From assembly GCA_040878225.1 (NCBI GenBank), contig JBBDMR010000101.1, positions 17,922-81,921 of the forward strand: a stretch of DNA of 64,000 nucleotides. The letters are read 5' to 3'. Positions within the stretch are counted from its first letter, which is position 1; each line of letters opens with the position of its first letter. The DNA comes from MA-ANB-1 sp040878225 (lineage in GTDB: Bacteria; Actinomycetota; Acidimicrobiia; Spongiisociales; ZC4RG35). Position numbers and translations under genes: made by a program. Shown in pieces: positions 34,577-43,058 of the stretch. The notes beneath the pieces are model-generated. The model saw nothing but the letters and a program-made list of their open reading frames with translations. It made no database searches and was not told the origin of the DNA.

Positions 34577-36012
34577 GTCCCAGCACTCCCGGCTGTGGGA
34601 ATCGTCAAAGTGAAGCGAGCACCGCCTTCCGGCGGAGTGTCGACGCTCACGGTACCTCCGTGGGCTTCAGCTATTGCAGAAACTATCGCAAGGCCAAGTC
34701 CGGCCCCTTCGGTTCGTGCCCTCGCCGACTCGGCCCGGGAAAATCTCTCGAAGATGCGTTGCTTGTCCTGCTCTTCGATCCCGGGGCCTTCGTCTCGGAC
34801 CCAGAGAACGACCGCGGAGCCCCCGATCTCCCCACCAACGTGGACGGGTGTCCCCGCCGGAGTGTGCTCTACGGCATTCCGGGCCAGGTTCATCATCGCC
34901 TGATTGAGACGGTGGCGGTCGGCGCGGAATTGACCGGGCTCAGCGCGCTCAACGTGCCAGGGGCGCTCTTCGAGCGCTTTTGCCTTACCGACCAGCTCCC
35001 GGATGAACTCGTCGAGATCTATCGGCCCGGGTTGGATGAAGTCGGGTTGTTCCGCCTTCGCAAGATCGAGCAAATCGTCGACGATCCTCGACATACGGTC
35101 AAGCTCGTCGGTGACCACTTTCACCGTCTCCTCTCGATCTTCGGGATCGTCACCCATCAGTTCCAGATTGCCCCGGATGACGGTTATCGGCGTCCGCAGC
35201 TCGTGGCCGGCATCGTCGATGAAGCGTCGTTCCGAAGCGAATGCATCATCCAATCGGTCGAGCATTGCGTTGAAAGTGACAGCCAGTTCGGCGATCTCGT
35301 CGTCTCCCTCGACTTCGATACGTTTGGAAATGTCGGTATCGGTGATGGCGCGGGCGGTTTCGGTCAGGTCGCGCAGGGGCTGGAGGATCCGACCGGCGGA
35401 GGCCCAGGCAAGGACGGTGGCGAGGAAGAAGATCGACCCGTAAACCACGGCGCCGAGGCGGATGGCTTGATCGACTGAAGCAAGCCGGTCGGACATCAGA
35501 ACCGCGACAACAAACACACCGTTCAGCTCGTCGGCGGAGCCCAGAGGAACGGCCAGATACCGGACTTCACCGAGATCGGGGTCGTCGAGCACCCCCCGTT
35601 CGCTTTCGATGGTCATGCCCCAGGCAGCCACTTCAGGGAGATCGGCAAGGGTGCTGCCGAGTACATCGGTCTTGTAGATTTCGCCGTCGACAAAGGTCAT
35701 AAGACCTTCGCCCGCGAGCGGAACGTTGCGGGCAAAGAACGTGTCGAAGATCGCCCTGACATCGGTGCCAAACGGCTCCCCGGTCTCGGGGTCGAGGCCC
35801 TGGGCTAGCTGCCGCAATTCGCCGACTTCCTGGTCCATGGCGAGCTCAGCGTCGGAACGCGCCTGTGCCAGGAGAAAGGTGCGTTGCAGCAAGAGCGCCG
35901 CCACAAGAGAAACCCCGAGGAGGACTACATACCATCCGAGGATTCGTACCCGCACCGAGCCTGAGTTGCGCCGGGCGTCGACTGGCGAATCAGGTGTCGA
36001 CCTCGGGATCAT
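34573..36012 (-). CDS. Membrane sensor histidine kinase (MprB-like)
   Basis: A 479-residue kinase with transmembrane segments at about residues 25-45 and 190-210 around a 145-residue external domain. HAMP follows, then HisKA with the phospho-His in FIDDAGHELRTPITVIRG (about 260), and HATPase with NLARNAVEHTPAG, DEGPGIEEQDKQ and GAGLGLAIVSAIAEAHGG. It is transcribed just ahead of, and overlaps, its response-regulator gene. Unlike the kinase at 2107, this one is intact. Confidence 0.94.
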   Translation of the reverse strand: MIPRSTPDSPVDARRNSGSVRVRILGWYVVLLGVSLVAALLLQRTFLLAQARSDAELAMDQEVGELRQLAQGLDPETGEPFGTDVRAIFDTFFARNVPLAGEGLMTFVDGEIYKTDVLGSTLADLPEVAAWGMTIESERGVLDDPDLGEVRYLAVPLGSADELNGVFVVAVLMSDRLASVDQAIRLGAVVYGSIFFLATVLAWASAGRILQPLRDLTETARAITDTDISKRIEVEGDDEIAELAVTFNAMLDRLDDAFASERRFIDDAGHELRTPITVIRGNLELMGDDPEDREETVKVVTDELDRMSRIVDDLLDLAKAEQPDFIQPGPIDLDEFIRELVGKAKALEERPWHVERAEPGQFRADRHRLNQAMMNLARNAVEHTPAGTPVHVGGEIGGSAVVLWVRDEGPGIEEQDKQRIFERFSRAESARARTEGAGLGLAIVSAIAEAHGGTVSVDTPPEGGARFTLTIPTAGSAGT

Positions 36013-36032
36013 GAATTGAGCCTACGACGCAT

Positions 36033-36071
36033 CAGGACATGGGGAGATAGGGTAGCTCTCCCCATGTCCTG
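36033..36071. terminator. Perfect 14-bp hairpin between Asp-rich protein and kinase genes
   Basis: Arms CAGGACATGGGGAG and its exact complement with an 11-base loop, immediately after the stop of the Asp-rich protein gene (minus strand). No T-run follows, so it may be a terminator of the T-less type or an mRNA end-protecting hairpin. Confidence 0.6.
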
Positions 36072-36094
36072 GAACTTGTGTTCGTGCCTTCGCT

Positions 36095-36520
36095 TCAGTC
36101 AGACGAGTCGGCGCTGTCGTCGGCTGAGTCGTCGGCTGAGTCATCGACCGGTGAGTCATCTGGAGAGTCATCTGGAGAGTCAATGGGCGAATCATCCGGT
36201 GAGTCGTCGGCTACTGCGGTATCGGGAGAATCATCGACTGAGTCGTCCAGATCTGCGCTCGCCAGCACGGTGTCGTCGACTGAATCGATCGAGTCGATTG
36301 AGTCGAACTGGGTGACCGGGCCTGACACCACTTCGAACGCATGGGTCGTGGTCGTGGTCAGCTGTGTCGAATCGTCTCTCTGGTCCTGAATGTTGATCGC
36401 CGGCGGCGCATTGTTGGAACCGTCGGGGCTTGCCACGGCCAGGCCGGTGAGGCCGAGTGCGGCCATAGATGCTGCGCTAACCACTACTTTCCAGTTCTTG
36501 ACCTGTTCTTTGGTCTGCAT
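36095..36520 (-). CDS. Secreted Asp/Ser/Pro-rich low-complexity protein
   Basis: A 141-residue protein I do not recognise. It has a signal-type N-terminus (KVVVSAASMAALGLTGLAVA), a short middle containing a Thr run, then about 65 residues built almost wholly from Asp, Ser and Pro, with units such as DDSPDDSP and DDSADDSADDSA. The tail carries a very high negative charge and could bind cations such as calcium or space a surface moiety. An AGGAGC ribosome site precedes the ATG, and a strong hairpin follows the stop. Confidence 0.75.
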   Translation of the reverse strand: MQTKEQVKNWKVVVSAASMAALGLTGLAVASPDGSNNAPPAINIQDQRDDSTQLTTTTTHAFEVVSGPVTQFDSIDSIDSVDDTVLASADLDDSVDDSPDTAVADDSPDDSPIDSPDDSPDDSPVDDSADDSADDSADSSD

Positions 36521-36551
36521 TTTTGCTCCTTCTCTCGAATGCGTTACGTGT

Positions 36552-37814
36552 TCATGATCGGTGGCGAACGTGAGACCTTCCTGAGGCAAGGATGAGACTC
36601 TTCTTATCCATCCAAAGCGACCTTTCCACCCAGCGCTGGGCGACGTCGATCCGCGCCACAGTCTCGGACGGCCACTCGGGGCGCTGCACCCGGAACGGGC
36701 CGGTCGCCTGTCCCAGGATGACTGCCGCGGTTCGTCTTCTCAGGTCGACAGGATCGAGCTTGGTCTCCCACATCTCCTGAAGACGACTGGAATAGGCGAG
36801 CACCCTCGTCGGATTCGGGGCACTGGAGGCAAGCAGTGTCAGGTGGCCCAGCATCATCGCCGGATCGTCCCCGGGCCGGCCCCACCCGTACGTGTCAACG
36901 TCAATCAAACCCGCGGGCTGACCGTCATGGACCAACACCTGCGCCTCGTAGAAATCACCGTGTACCGGAACGTCGGCATCGCGGTCATCAGGCCCAATCG
37001 TGGACACAAGTTGACTGAGGCGGTCCGCCTCGGCGGGGACCACCCTGGAGAGCAGCTCAGCTATACGCGCCAGCTTTTCGATCGGCGACTTGGTCACCTT
37101 TTCGTCGAGGGGGTATGGAAGATCATCGATCAGGGCCGCCACGTCCGCCGGGGCGGGCAACCTTGCCCTCCCCTCCCGCAACACCCGCCTCAGATCCGCC
37201 CCAGGCATGGCCGGAAGCACTACTACGCCGAGGTCTGCGGAATAACCGAGGCTGTCCGGTACCGGCATTCGTGCGGAGAGGTGCCGGTGCTTCTCATGTA
37301 GCGACCTCGCCGCCTTCGGACGCACCACCTTCAAGAACAGCGAATGTGGAGAGCCAACAGCCTCGACAACACCCCGCCGACCCGGGCGATAGGCGCGGAA
37401 TCGGATCGAGCTGATTGTGGTCCCAACACCCATATCAGCGGTGAGCCTGGAGACGGTGGCACGATCGAGGGCGGAGGACAGCCCGGGAAGCTCCGGATCG
37501 TTGGGCACCACCCAAACACCAACCGCCCCGTCCGGTCCCTCGACCCGTGCGGCGCCATCCGGGATGCGGCCAGCAGTAGCCACGATTTGGTGGCTCCCCT
37601 CCAACAACCCCCCCTCGGCCATGACCCTGTATCGGACGACCAGCTGCTTTCCGGGCCACCATGACGACTGCACGGCGTGCAGGGCGGTGAGAGTTGAGCC
37701 GGCCTCCTCGACGACGGCGAGCACCGGTGCCGGAACCCTGTCGGTCAGGAGCGTCTCGCTGCCGGGAAGGGAGGCGTCGACAGCGCCACGGCCAATGGAG
37801 TTCACTGGGAACAT
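36552..37814 (-). CDS. Aminoglycoside phosphotransferase-family kinase-like protein
   Basis: A 420-residue protein of the APH/choline kinase fold. The catalytic loop is VPVHGDFYEAQVLV (about 290) and the metal-binding Asp is in GLIDVDTYGWGRPGDD; the N-lobe Lys is probably in HSLFLKVVRP. Resistance is not implied: most chromosomal members phosphorylate small metabolites. ATG 37814 is chosen over GTG 37838. Confidence 0.82.
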   Translation of the reverse strand: MFPVNSIGRGAVDASLPGSETLLTDRVPAPVLAVVEEAGSTLTALHAVQSSWWPGKQLVVRYRVMAEGGLLEGSHQIVATAGRIPDGAARVEGPDGAVGVWVVPNDPELPGLSSALDRATVSRLTADMGVGTTISSIRFRAYRPGRRGVVEAVGSPHSLFLKVVRPKAARSLHEKHRHLSARMPVPDSLGYSADLGVVVLPAMPGADLRRVLREGRARLPAPADVAALIDDLPYPLDEKVTKSPIEKLARIAELLSRVVPAEADRLSQLVSTIGPDDRDADVPVHGDFYEAQVLVHDGQPAGLIDVDTYGWGRPGDDPAMMLGHLTLLASSAPNPTRVLAYSSRLQEMWETKLDPVDLRRRTAAVILGQATGPFRVQRPEWPSETVARIDVAQRWVERSLWMDKKSLILASGRSHVRHRS

Positions 37815-37859
37815 GGCTTTAAGTGTCCCCGCCGCCACTAAGACCTGGATAAGACCTTC

Positions 37860-37875
37860 ATGAGAGTTCTCTCAT
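37860..37875. repeat. Short perfect palindrome upstream of the APH-family gene
   Basis: ATGAGAG and CTCTCAT separated by TT, in the 90 bases between two minus-strand genes. It could be an operator or part of a terminator. Confidence 0.35.
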
Positions 37876-37904
37876 AAAGCCTGGTTTCACGCAGATCCGA
37901 GTGT

Positions 37905-38324
37905 TCACTCCATAAGCCGCCGGGCGTGGTCCAACATGGCCCGGAGCTCGCCCAGATCGAGGGCTGACAGGTCCTTGAAGCCGATGCTCGCAGCACCCAC
38001 CTTGACCTTCCCCAGGCGGTCGCCGTAGGTCCTGGAGAGGTACTCACCGTCTTCGACCGCATTCACGTAGAGGCTGAGATGGTTCTTCTGCGCAGCAAGG
38101 CCGACCTTGAACCATTCAACGGTCCGGTTCGAGTTTTCGTAGGTGAAATCTCCGTACCCGATGATCTCCTGGTCGGTCCCGCCCCACAGTTTTCCCTCCC
38201 ACAACACCCGCAGCTCGCCGGAAAACACGTCGGCAGTGAGGTCGTCTATTGCCTTGAAGTCTTCCCGCACCCCCTCAGGGAGCGAGTTGATGTGATCTTC
38301 GACTGATCGGTCGGTGACTCTCAT
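37905..38324 (-). CDS. DUF1801 protein
   Basis: A 139-residue protein matching the DUF1801 (YdhG-like) fold, with SVEDHINSLPEGVREDFKAI at the front, a central KLWGGTDQEIIGYGDFTY and a basic middle. The family is small, soluble and of unknown role. ATG 38324 matches the conserved start; the upstream in-frame extension looks random. Confidence 0.8.
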   Translation of the reverse strand: MRVTDRSVEDHINSLPEGVREDFKAIDDLTADVFSGELRVLWEGKLWGGTDQEIIGYGDFTYENSNRTVEWFKVGLAAQKNHLSLYVNAVEDGEYLSRTYGDRLGKVKVGAASIGFKDLSALDLGELRAMLDHARRLME

Positions 38325-38382
38325 ATGGATCTCGATATCTGCCGGCGCCGGAGCTGGTGGCTGTTTATACCTCAGGAGCCTG

Positions 38383-38598
38383 TCATCGTGTCCCGTGCAT
38401 CGTCGTATAGCGATGGACCGCAAGCGGGGCGAAGATGGCGATGATCACCACGACCCATAGCAGGGTGGAGAGGACCGGGTTTGGACCTGCTTCTCTCTGC
38501 ATTCTCTCGATCGCAGCAGGGTCGGTGTATGCAGTGGCGGCGCCGGTTCGCTCGGCTATTCCCTCTTCGAGCAACCGTTTTGACTTCCTCGGCTTCAA
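38383..38598 (-). CDS. Small single-pass membrane protein
   Basis: A 71-residue protein with a basic start (MKPRKSKRLLEEG), a polar middle and one membrane segment (STLLWVVVIIAIFAPLAV). I do not recognise it. Its ATG overlaps the stop of the YqeY-like fragment by an ATGA, which supports translation. Confidence 0.5.
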   Translation of the reverse strand: MKPRKSKRLLEEGIAERTGAATAYTDPAAIERMQREAGPNPVLSTLLWVVVIIAIFAPLAVHRYTTMHGTR

Positions 38599-38774
38599 TT
38601 TTCGCCGGGCAGAGTCGCCTGCATAGACATCAACTGGGTCGGTGGTAGTCGATGCGGTACCGCACCGGCATTCGTAATCGAAGACAGAAGCGAGCGAATC
38701 ACACTCACCTTCACTGAGTCTCCCGCTTTGAGCGCGGAGGTGGGATCGGACTGGAGGGTGGCGAGCAACCGCAC
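38595..38774 (-). CDS. Short GatB/YqeY-like protein, possibly truncated
   Basis: About 59 residues from GTG 38774 (72 from ATG 38813) match the first part of GatB/YqeY domains: LLATLQSDPTSALKAGDS, then VSVIRSLLSSITNAGAVP. The family usually runs 100-170 residues, with a C-terminal helical half that enhances tRNA amidation-like activity; here a stop comes soon after NAGAVP. The GTG lies 8 bases after the CPBP protease gene ends; its TGA overlaps the start of the next small gene. It could be a degraded gene or a genuinely short variant. Confidence 0.55.
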   Translation of the reverse strand: MRLLATLQSDPTSALKAGDSVKVSVIRSLLSSITNAGAVPHRLPPTQLMSMQATLPGEN

Positions 38775-38781
38775 CTGGAGG

Positions 38782-39519
38782 CTAGCCCTGCCTGGTTGTG
38801 ACTGGGTCCTCATTGATTCGAGTGAGGCCCGCGAAACGAGGCCCTCCTGCCACCCTGGCAAACAGCGCCATCGTGATATTGAGGAGCGCGTGCACCACCA
38901 CCGGAACCCAAATCGACCCGGTCGCGATACGCAAGGCGACGAATCCAAATCCTGCCAGCGTGGTAACAGCGATGGTGGCGAGCACATGGACCGTTGTGGA
39001 GCTGTCACCTAAATGATTTTCCGACTGTTCGAGCGCAGGCCCGAGATGCCATAGACCGAATAAGCCTCCTCCGACCAGGATCGCCACCGGTGTCGAATAG
39101 ACCGCAGTCAGAGCCGCATGAAGCACTCCTCTGAAGAATGCCTCCTCGATCAAGGCGGTCAGGATCGGGATCCGGAACGCTATCTGAAATACCGCTCCCC
39201 GACGTCCCAGGCCGGCAATCCGCGGGTCGGCCAGTGCAGGACGGAGGCGGTCACTCCAGAGCATTGTGACACCAATCCACGAAACCACGACAAAGGAGAC
39301 AATCGCCCAGATAGCAACTGTGGCCGGGTCGGGGGCACCCAGGCCAATGGTTCCGAATCCGAAAACGGCCCCGGCCGTCAGCGTTAGACCGGCGCCAACC
39401 AGCCCGATCGTCACCGGCGCCCAGCCTGCTCGGATCCGTGCAGGGAGCAAGAAGAAGACGATCGTCTGGAAGGTTGCTGCATAGACGACAAGCGGACCCA
39501 CGGCGGCAGCAAATGTCAT
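38782..39519 (-). CDS. CPBP-family intramembrane metalloprotease
   Basis: A 245-residue polytopic membrane protein with the CPBP (Abi/CaaX-like) active-site motifs: ALIEEAFFRGVLH, GLFGLWHLGP and VPVVVHALLNI. Relatives process prenylated or membrane proteins, or act in bacteriocin self-immunity. ATG 39519 starts the first hydrophobic segment; upstream in-frame sequence runs into an inverted repeat. Confidence 0.9.
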   Translation of the reverse strand: MTFAAAVGPLVVYAATFQTIVFFLLPARIRAGWAPVTIGLVGAGLTLTAGAVFGFGTIGLGAPDPATVAIWAIVSFVVVSWIGVTMLWSDRLRPALADPRIAGLGRRGAVFQIAFRIPILTALIEEAFFRGVLHAALTAVYSTPVAILVGGGLFGLWHLGPALEQSENHLGDSSTTVHVLATIAVTTLAGFGFVALRIATGSIWVPVVVHALLNITMALFARVAGGPRFAGLTRINEDPVTTRQG

Positions 39520-39528
39520 GGGCTGGCT

Positions 39529-39594
39529 AGTGTCCTGTCCGGCAGATCGTGCTCGCATTTCAACGGCCCTTGTCCCCCTGCCGGACAGGACACT
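39529..39594. repeat. 66-base inverted-repeat element with 17-base perfect arms
   Basis: AGTGTCCTGTCCGGCAG (39529-39545) is repeated as its exact complement at 39578-39594, with 32 bases between. It lies in the promoter region of the protease gene. The terminal-repeat layout resembles a miniature mobile element or an IS remnant; a folded RNA hairpin is the alternative. Confidence 0.7.
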
Positions 39595-39651
39595 TGTTCT
39601 GCATGCATGTTCGGTAGTTCCCGTCTCCAGCCCTTTTGAAACAAAGAACGG

Positions 39652-40245
39652 CTAATTCTTGGCCGGAGTGAGATATCCGCGAATTCGGGGAGCGACCTCA
39701 GCGACCAACGAATCGACGCTGGCGCTAGCCAGTGGCTCCAATGCCACCACATAACGAAGAATAGCTATCCCGATCAAGTTAGACGCTGCCAGCTCCATCC
39801 GGAGCTCGGCGTCAGGACCATCGAGGAACTCGCCGATCCGGCTGATAACGGCATCAACCACGAATTCGGCCATTGGTGGCGGTTGCCCGGTTTCAAAGGC
39901 CGCCCGCAGCTGGCCGAGAAGTGCCTGGCGAGAATCGGGGTGCTCCCACACCTCGAAAAACAACCTCGTCAATCGCTCTGCCACGCTGTCATCTGCCACA
40001 CCCTCGATGAATACCCGGTCGATCATCGCCGTCGGGCTGGTCGGCAAGGCGACAGAGGCGGCAAATAGGTCTTGCTTGGTCCCGAAGTAGTGAATCACCA
40101 GGGACGGGTCGACCCCTGCCATTCCCGCAATCCGCCTGATAGTCGAGCCGTTGTAGCCGACGCCGGCAAAACTGGCCCGGGCCGCATCGAGAATCGCCTC
40201 CCTGGTGTCAGGTGATCCACGACGAGGGCCGCGTTTCCTGCTCAA
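39652..40245 (-). CDS. TetR-family transcription regulator
   Basis: A 197-residue TetR protein: helix-turn-helix ILDAARASFAGVGYNGSTIRRIAGMAGVD followed by YFGTKQDLFAA, and a variable ligand domain. It is the last gene of a four-gene minus-strand operon (permease, two ATPases, regulator) whose members overlap by four bases each, so it probably represses that operon and responds to the exported compound. A perfect palindrome upstream of the permease gene is its likely operator. Confidence 0.92.
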   Translation of the reverse strand: MSRKRGPRRGSPDTREAILDAARASFAGVGYNGSTIRRIAGMAGVDPSLVIHYFGTKQDLFAASVALPTSPTAMIDRVFIEGVADDSVAERLTRLFFEVWEHPDSRQALLGQLRAAFETGQPPPMAEFVVDAVISRIGEFLDGPDAELRMELAASNLIGIAILRYVVALEPLASASVDSLVAEVAPRIRGYLTPAKN

Positions 40246-41093
40246 GCTGTGACGAGGTCGACGAAAGCTTCTTCAAGTGTGGCCGGTCGTTCATGTATCG
40301 CCAGTTCGGTGTCGTTCCCGAACACAGCAATCACCCGATCGATACCAATCCCGACGACTCGAAGCCCGGTTCCTGCAAAAGATCCGACCAGTCCGGCCTC
40401 GGAGATCATGTCCATATTCCTCGCCTGATCGCCACCCGTCACCGACACCGTTCTTCGGGAACCGATGATTTCTTTCAGTGTTCCCTCGGCAACCACGAGG
40501 CCATCAGCCAACATAAGGAGCCTGTCGCACTGCTCGGCTTCCTCGAGATGATGGGTCGTAACCAATACACCCGCCCCTTCAGCAGATGCATCGCGGATTG
40601 TCTCCCAGAGTCCTGCCCGTCCCAGAACCCCGACCCCGGATGTGGGCTCGTCGAGGACCAGAAGCTCAGGCCGGTGCGAAAGAGCAGCTGCGAAAGCCAC
40701 CCTGCGCTGGATGCCGTGCGACAGCTGCCCGACTGGCTGATCGATGGCTGGAAGCAACGAGGAAATCGGCACCGGTTCGGCGACACCGTATACCCCCCTC
40801 TGGAATTCGAGGTTCTCTGCGACAGTGAGGTCTGTATACAGACCCAGCCCCTGGGGCACGTATCCCACCCTCCTAAGCACCTCACGCCCGGGAGCCAGGC
40901 CCATCACCCGTACCCGACCGGAGTCCGGCAGGGTCAGGCCCAGCAGGCACCTGATGAGTGAGGTCTTCCCCGCCCCATTCGCCCCGAGAAGCCCGACTAT
41001 CTCCCCTGAGCTCACTTCGAGATCCACTCCTCTCAGAGCGGCGACATCTCCAAACGACTTGTGCAGCCCATCGATGACAGCAAGCGTGCTCAT
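40242..41093 (-). CDS. ABC exporter ATPase, second copy
   Basis: A 283-residue ATP-binding protein with Walker A (GANGAGKTS), signature QLSHGIQRRVAFA (His in place of Gly, so a non-standard signature), Walker B (LLVLDEPTSGVG) and switch His (TTHHLEEA). The reduced signature hints that this subunit may be the less active half of an asymmetric pair with the neighbouring ATPase. It overlaps both neighbours in the operon. Confidence 0.92.
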   Translation of the reverse strand: MSTLAVIDGLHKSFGDVAALRGVDLEVSSGEIVGLLGANGAGKTSLIRCLLGLTLPDSGRVRVMGLAPGREVLRRVGYVPQGLGLYTDLTVAENLEFQRGVYGVAEPVPISSLLPAIDQPVGQLSHGIQRRVAFAAALSHRPELLVLDEPTSGVGVLGRAGLWETIRDASAEGAGVLVTTHHLEEAEQCDRLLMLADGLVVAEGTLKEIIGSRRTVSVTGGDQARNMDMISEAGLVGSFAGTGLRVVGIGIDRVIAVFGNDTELAIHERPATLEEAFVDLVTA

Positions 41094-41905
41094 ATCCTCT
41101 GCCGCATCAACGTCCGAGCGGTGAGTATGTCGGTGAGGTCGGGCTCCACCTGCTGAGCGCCGGAAGGGAACGACCCGTCGTCACTCCAGTAATGCCACTG
41201 GCTACCCCTCCGCCAGCGGTGCACGGCCCCGGTCGGACGTTCCGACGTGCGCCAGATCGGGCCTGGCACCGAATTGAGTATCGCCTCGGGTGCGCCCGAC
41301 ACTATCTCCACGCCGGCCTCGAGGGCGAGAATGTGGGAGGCTCTCGCAGCTTCATCGAGGTAAGTCGTTGTCATCACGACCGCGGTTCCCTCCGCAGCCG
41401 ATCTCGAGATCAGCCGCCACAATTCCGACCGGCTGACAGGGTCCACGCCGGTGGTCGGCTCGTCGAGCACAAGTATCAGCGGGCGTGCAACGAGCGCCAT
41501 CGCAACCCCGAGTTTTTGGCGCATCCCGCCCGAAAGGTGGGCCGCAAGCCGATCCCTCGCGTCTTCGAGTCCGGTGGCACCGAGCAATCCATCGAGTCTG
41601 CGGGTCTTCTCGGCAGGACCGAGTCGGTACACATCCGCTACGAAATGAAGGTTCTCGGCGACCGTCAGATCAGGCCAGGAGCCGGATGAAGCGGGCTGGT
41701 ACCCCACGGCAGATCGATCAGGCAGAACCACCTTTCCTGACTCAAAAGGAATCAATCGGCCCAGGACGCGAGCGAGGGTGGTCTTTCCGGCGCCATCTCC
41801 GCCGACAACGGCGGCAATCGAACCCGGCACCACGTCGAGGTCGATTTCGCTCAGGGCCGGCTGTGACCCGATGCTCACCCCAAGCCCCCTCACTCCCCAG
41901 TTCAC
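41090..41905 (-). CDS. ABC exporter ATPase, first copy
   Basis: A 271-residue ATP-binding protein with Walker A (GGDGAGKTT), signature HLSGGMRQKLGVA, Walker B (ILVLDEPTTGVD) and TTTYLDEA at the switch, where Thr/Tyr replaces the usual His. Having two separate, individually degenerate ATPases with one permease mirrors the YbhF-type arrangement, in which the two ATP sites are not equal. Confidence 0.92.
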   Translation of the reverse strand: MNWGVRGLGVSIGSQPALSEIDLDVVPGSIAAVVGGDGAGKTTLARVLGRLIPFESGKVVLPDRSAVGYQPASSGSWPDLTVAENLHFVADVYRLGPAEKTRRLDGLLGATGLEDARDRLAAHLSGGMRQKLGVAMALVARPLILVLDEPTTGVDPVSRSELWRLISRSAAEGTAVVMTTTYLDEAARASHILALEAGVEIVSGAPEAILNSVPGPIWRTSERPTGAVHRWRRGSQWHYWSDDGSFPSGAQQVEPDLTDILTARTLMRQRI

Positions 41906-42966
41906 GCCGCAGCCCCTGCCCCAGCCCTTGCCGCGGTGCCACCTTTGTCCGCCGACCCGAGGTCCCGTCGAAAACGGAGCACGGCGAGGCCGAAAATGAA
42001 TGTCCCGAGGATGGCCAGGAGACCCAATGGGAAGATCATGTCGAAGAACATTGCGCCGCGCAGCATCACACCCTGAGCGACCAGGTTGAAGTAAGTGAGA
42101 GGTAGCAGATAGCCGATCCAGCGGACACCGGCCGCCATGGAGTCGAGCGGGAAGATCAGCCCCGACAGTAGTACCTGAGGCAGCAAGGTCATCAAAGCCA
42201 GCTGGATTGCCTGACCCTGGTTCTGCGAGACGCTGGAGACCAACACACCAAGCCCGAGAGTGACAAACAGAAACATGAGCGAGCCGAGACCGAGGAGCAA
42301 GAACGAGCCGTTGAACGGAACGTCGAACAGTGCCGTACCGACGACGAGCACTACCACGAGGTCGAGGGACGCGACCAAGAAATACGGGGCGATTTTTCCG
42401 ATGAACACGTCAGTCGGACGCAGAGGCATTACAGCTAGTTGTTCGAGTGTGCCCGCCTGCCGTTCTTTGACAACCCCCAAGCTGGTGATCACCGTTCCAA
42501 CGAACAGAAGGATGAGCCCGGCCAGGCCCGGCACCAGAACTGCCGAGGTCTCCAGGTCAGGATTGAACAGAATTTCGGTTTCGAGCCCGGGAAAAGACAG
42601 AGAGGCGTTGGCCAGCATCTGCGAAGCCGTCCGGGCCGGGAACAACTGAGAACCGTCGATCAGAGCCGTGGGATTCCCTGGCCCGGTGATGATCGCAACC
42701 ACGACTTCGGCACGCCGCAGATCCTCCCGCGCCGTGTCGGCGGTGCCTGCCGTGTCCACCTCCAGGACCTCAAACGGGGCCGGCAGCATCGCCGATACCC
42801 CATCGGCACCCGGTCCGTAGACGGCAGTGTCGATTGCGGAGACATCAAATGATGCTGCGTAGCCGAACACAACGAGAAGAAGCACCGGCATCACGATCAT
42901 CATCGCCAGGGTCCGGTGGTCTCTGCGTACCTGGCGGAACTCCTTGACGATCATCGCCCACATCAT
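41902..42966 (-). CDS. ABC-2 exporter permease (YbhS/YbhR-like)
   Basis: A 354-residue permease with an N-terminal helix (MVKEFRQVRRDHRTLAMMI type), a large external loop of about 130 residues, and five further membrane segments including GTLEQLAVMPLRPTDVFIGK. The layout matches YbhS/YbhR-type drug or chloramphenicol-class exporters. It is the first gene of the TetR-controlled operon, with a palindrome just upstream. Confidence 0.92.
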   Translation of the reverse strand: MMWAMIVKEFRQVRRDHRTLAMMIVMPVLLLVVFGYAASFDVSAIDTAVYGPGADGVSAMLPAPFEVLEVDTAGTADTAREDLRRAEVVVAIITGPGNPTALIDGSQLFPARTASQMLANASLSFPGLETEILFNPDLETSAVLVPGLAGLILLFVGTVITSLGVVKERQAGTLEQLAVMPLRPTDVFIGKIAPYFLVASLDLVVVLVVGTALFDVPFNGSFLLLGLGSLMFLFVTLGLGVLVSSVSQNQGQAIQLALMTLLPQVLLSGLIFPLDSMAAGVRWIGYLLPLTYFNLVAQGVMLRGAMFFDMIFPLGLLAILGTFIFGLAVLRFRRDLGSADKGGTAARAGAGAAA

Positions 42967-42976
42967 TCACTCCTAA

Positions 42977-42992
42977 TTCAACAGTTGTTGAA
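42977..42992. promoter_or_regulatory. Likely TetR operator of the exporter operon
   Basis: TTCAACA-GT-TGTTGAA, a perfect 7-2-7 palindrome, lies 11 bases upstream of the permease ATG within an AT-rich promoter region. Confidence 0.75.
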
Positions 42993-43058
42993 ATATAACA
43001 AACCCGCTGTCTCTGGTGAAGGACCGCGAGGTGCAGTGACGCAGAGGGCGGGCCGCGA

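Noticed and set aside
36110..36260. Tandem TCGTCGGCTGAG-like repeats, at first sight a CRISPR-like or VNTR array
   Set aside because: They are the in-frame codons of the Asp-Ser-Pro-rich protein, with no spacers or fixed repeat length.
36552..37814. Aminoglycoside resistance gene
   Set aside because: The APH fold alone does not show resistance; residues for aminoglycoside binding cannot be identified and the gene is chromosomal among housekeeping genes.
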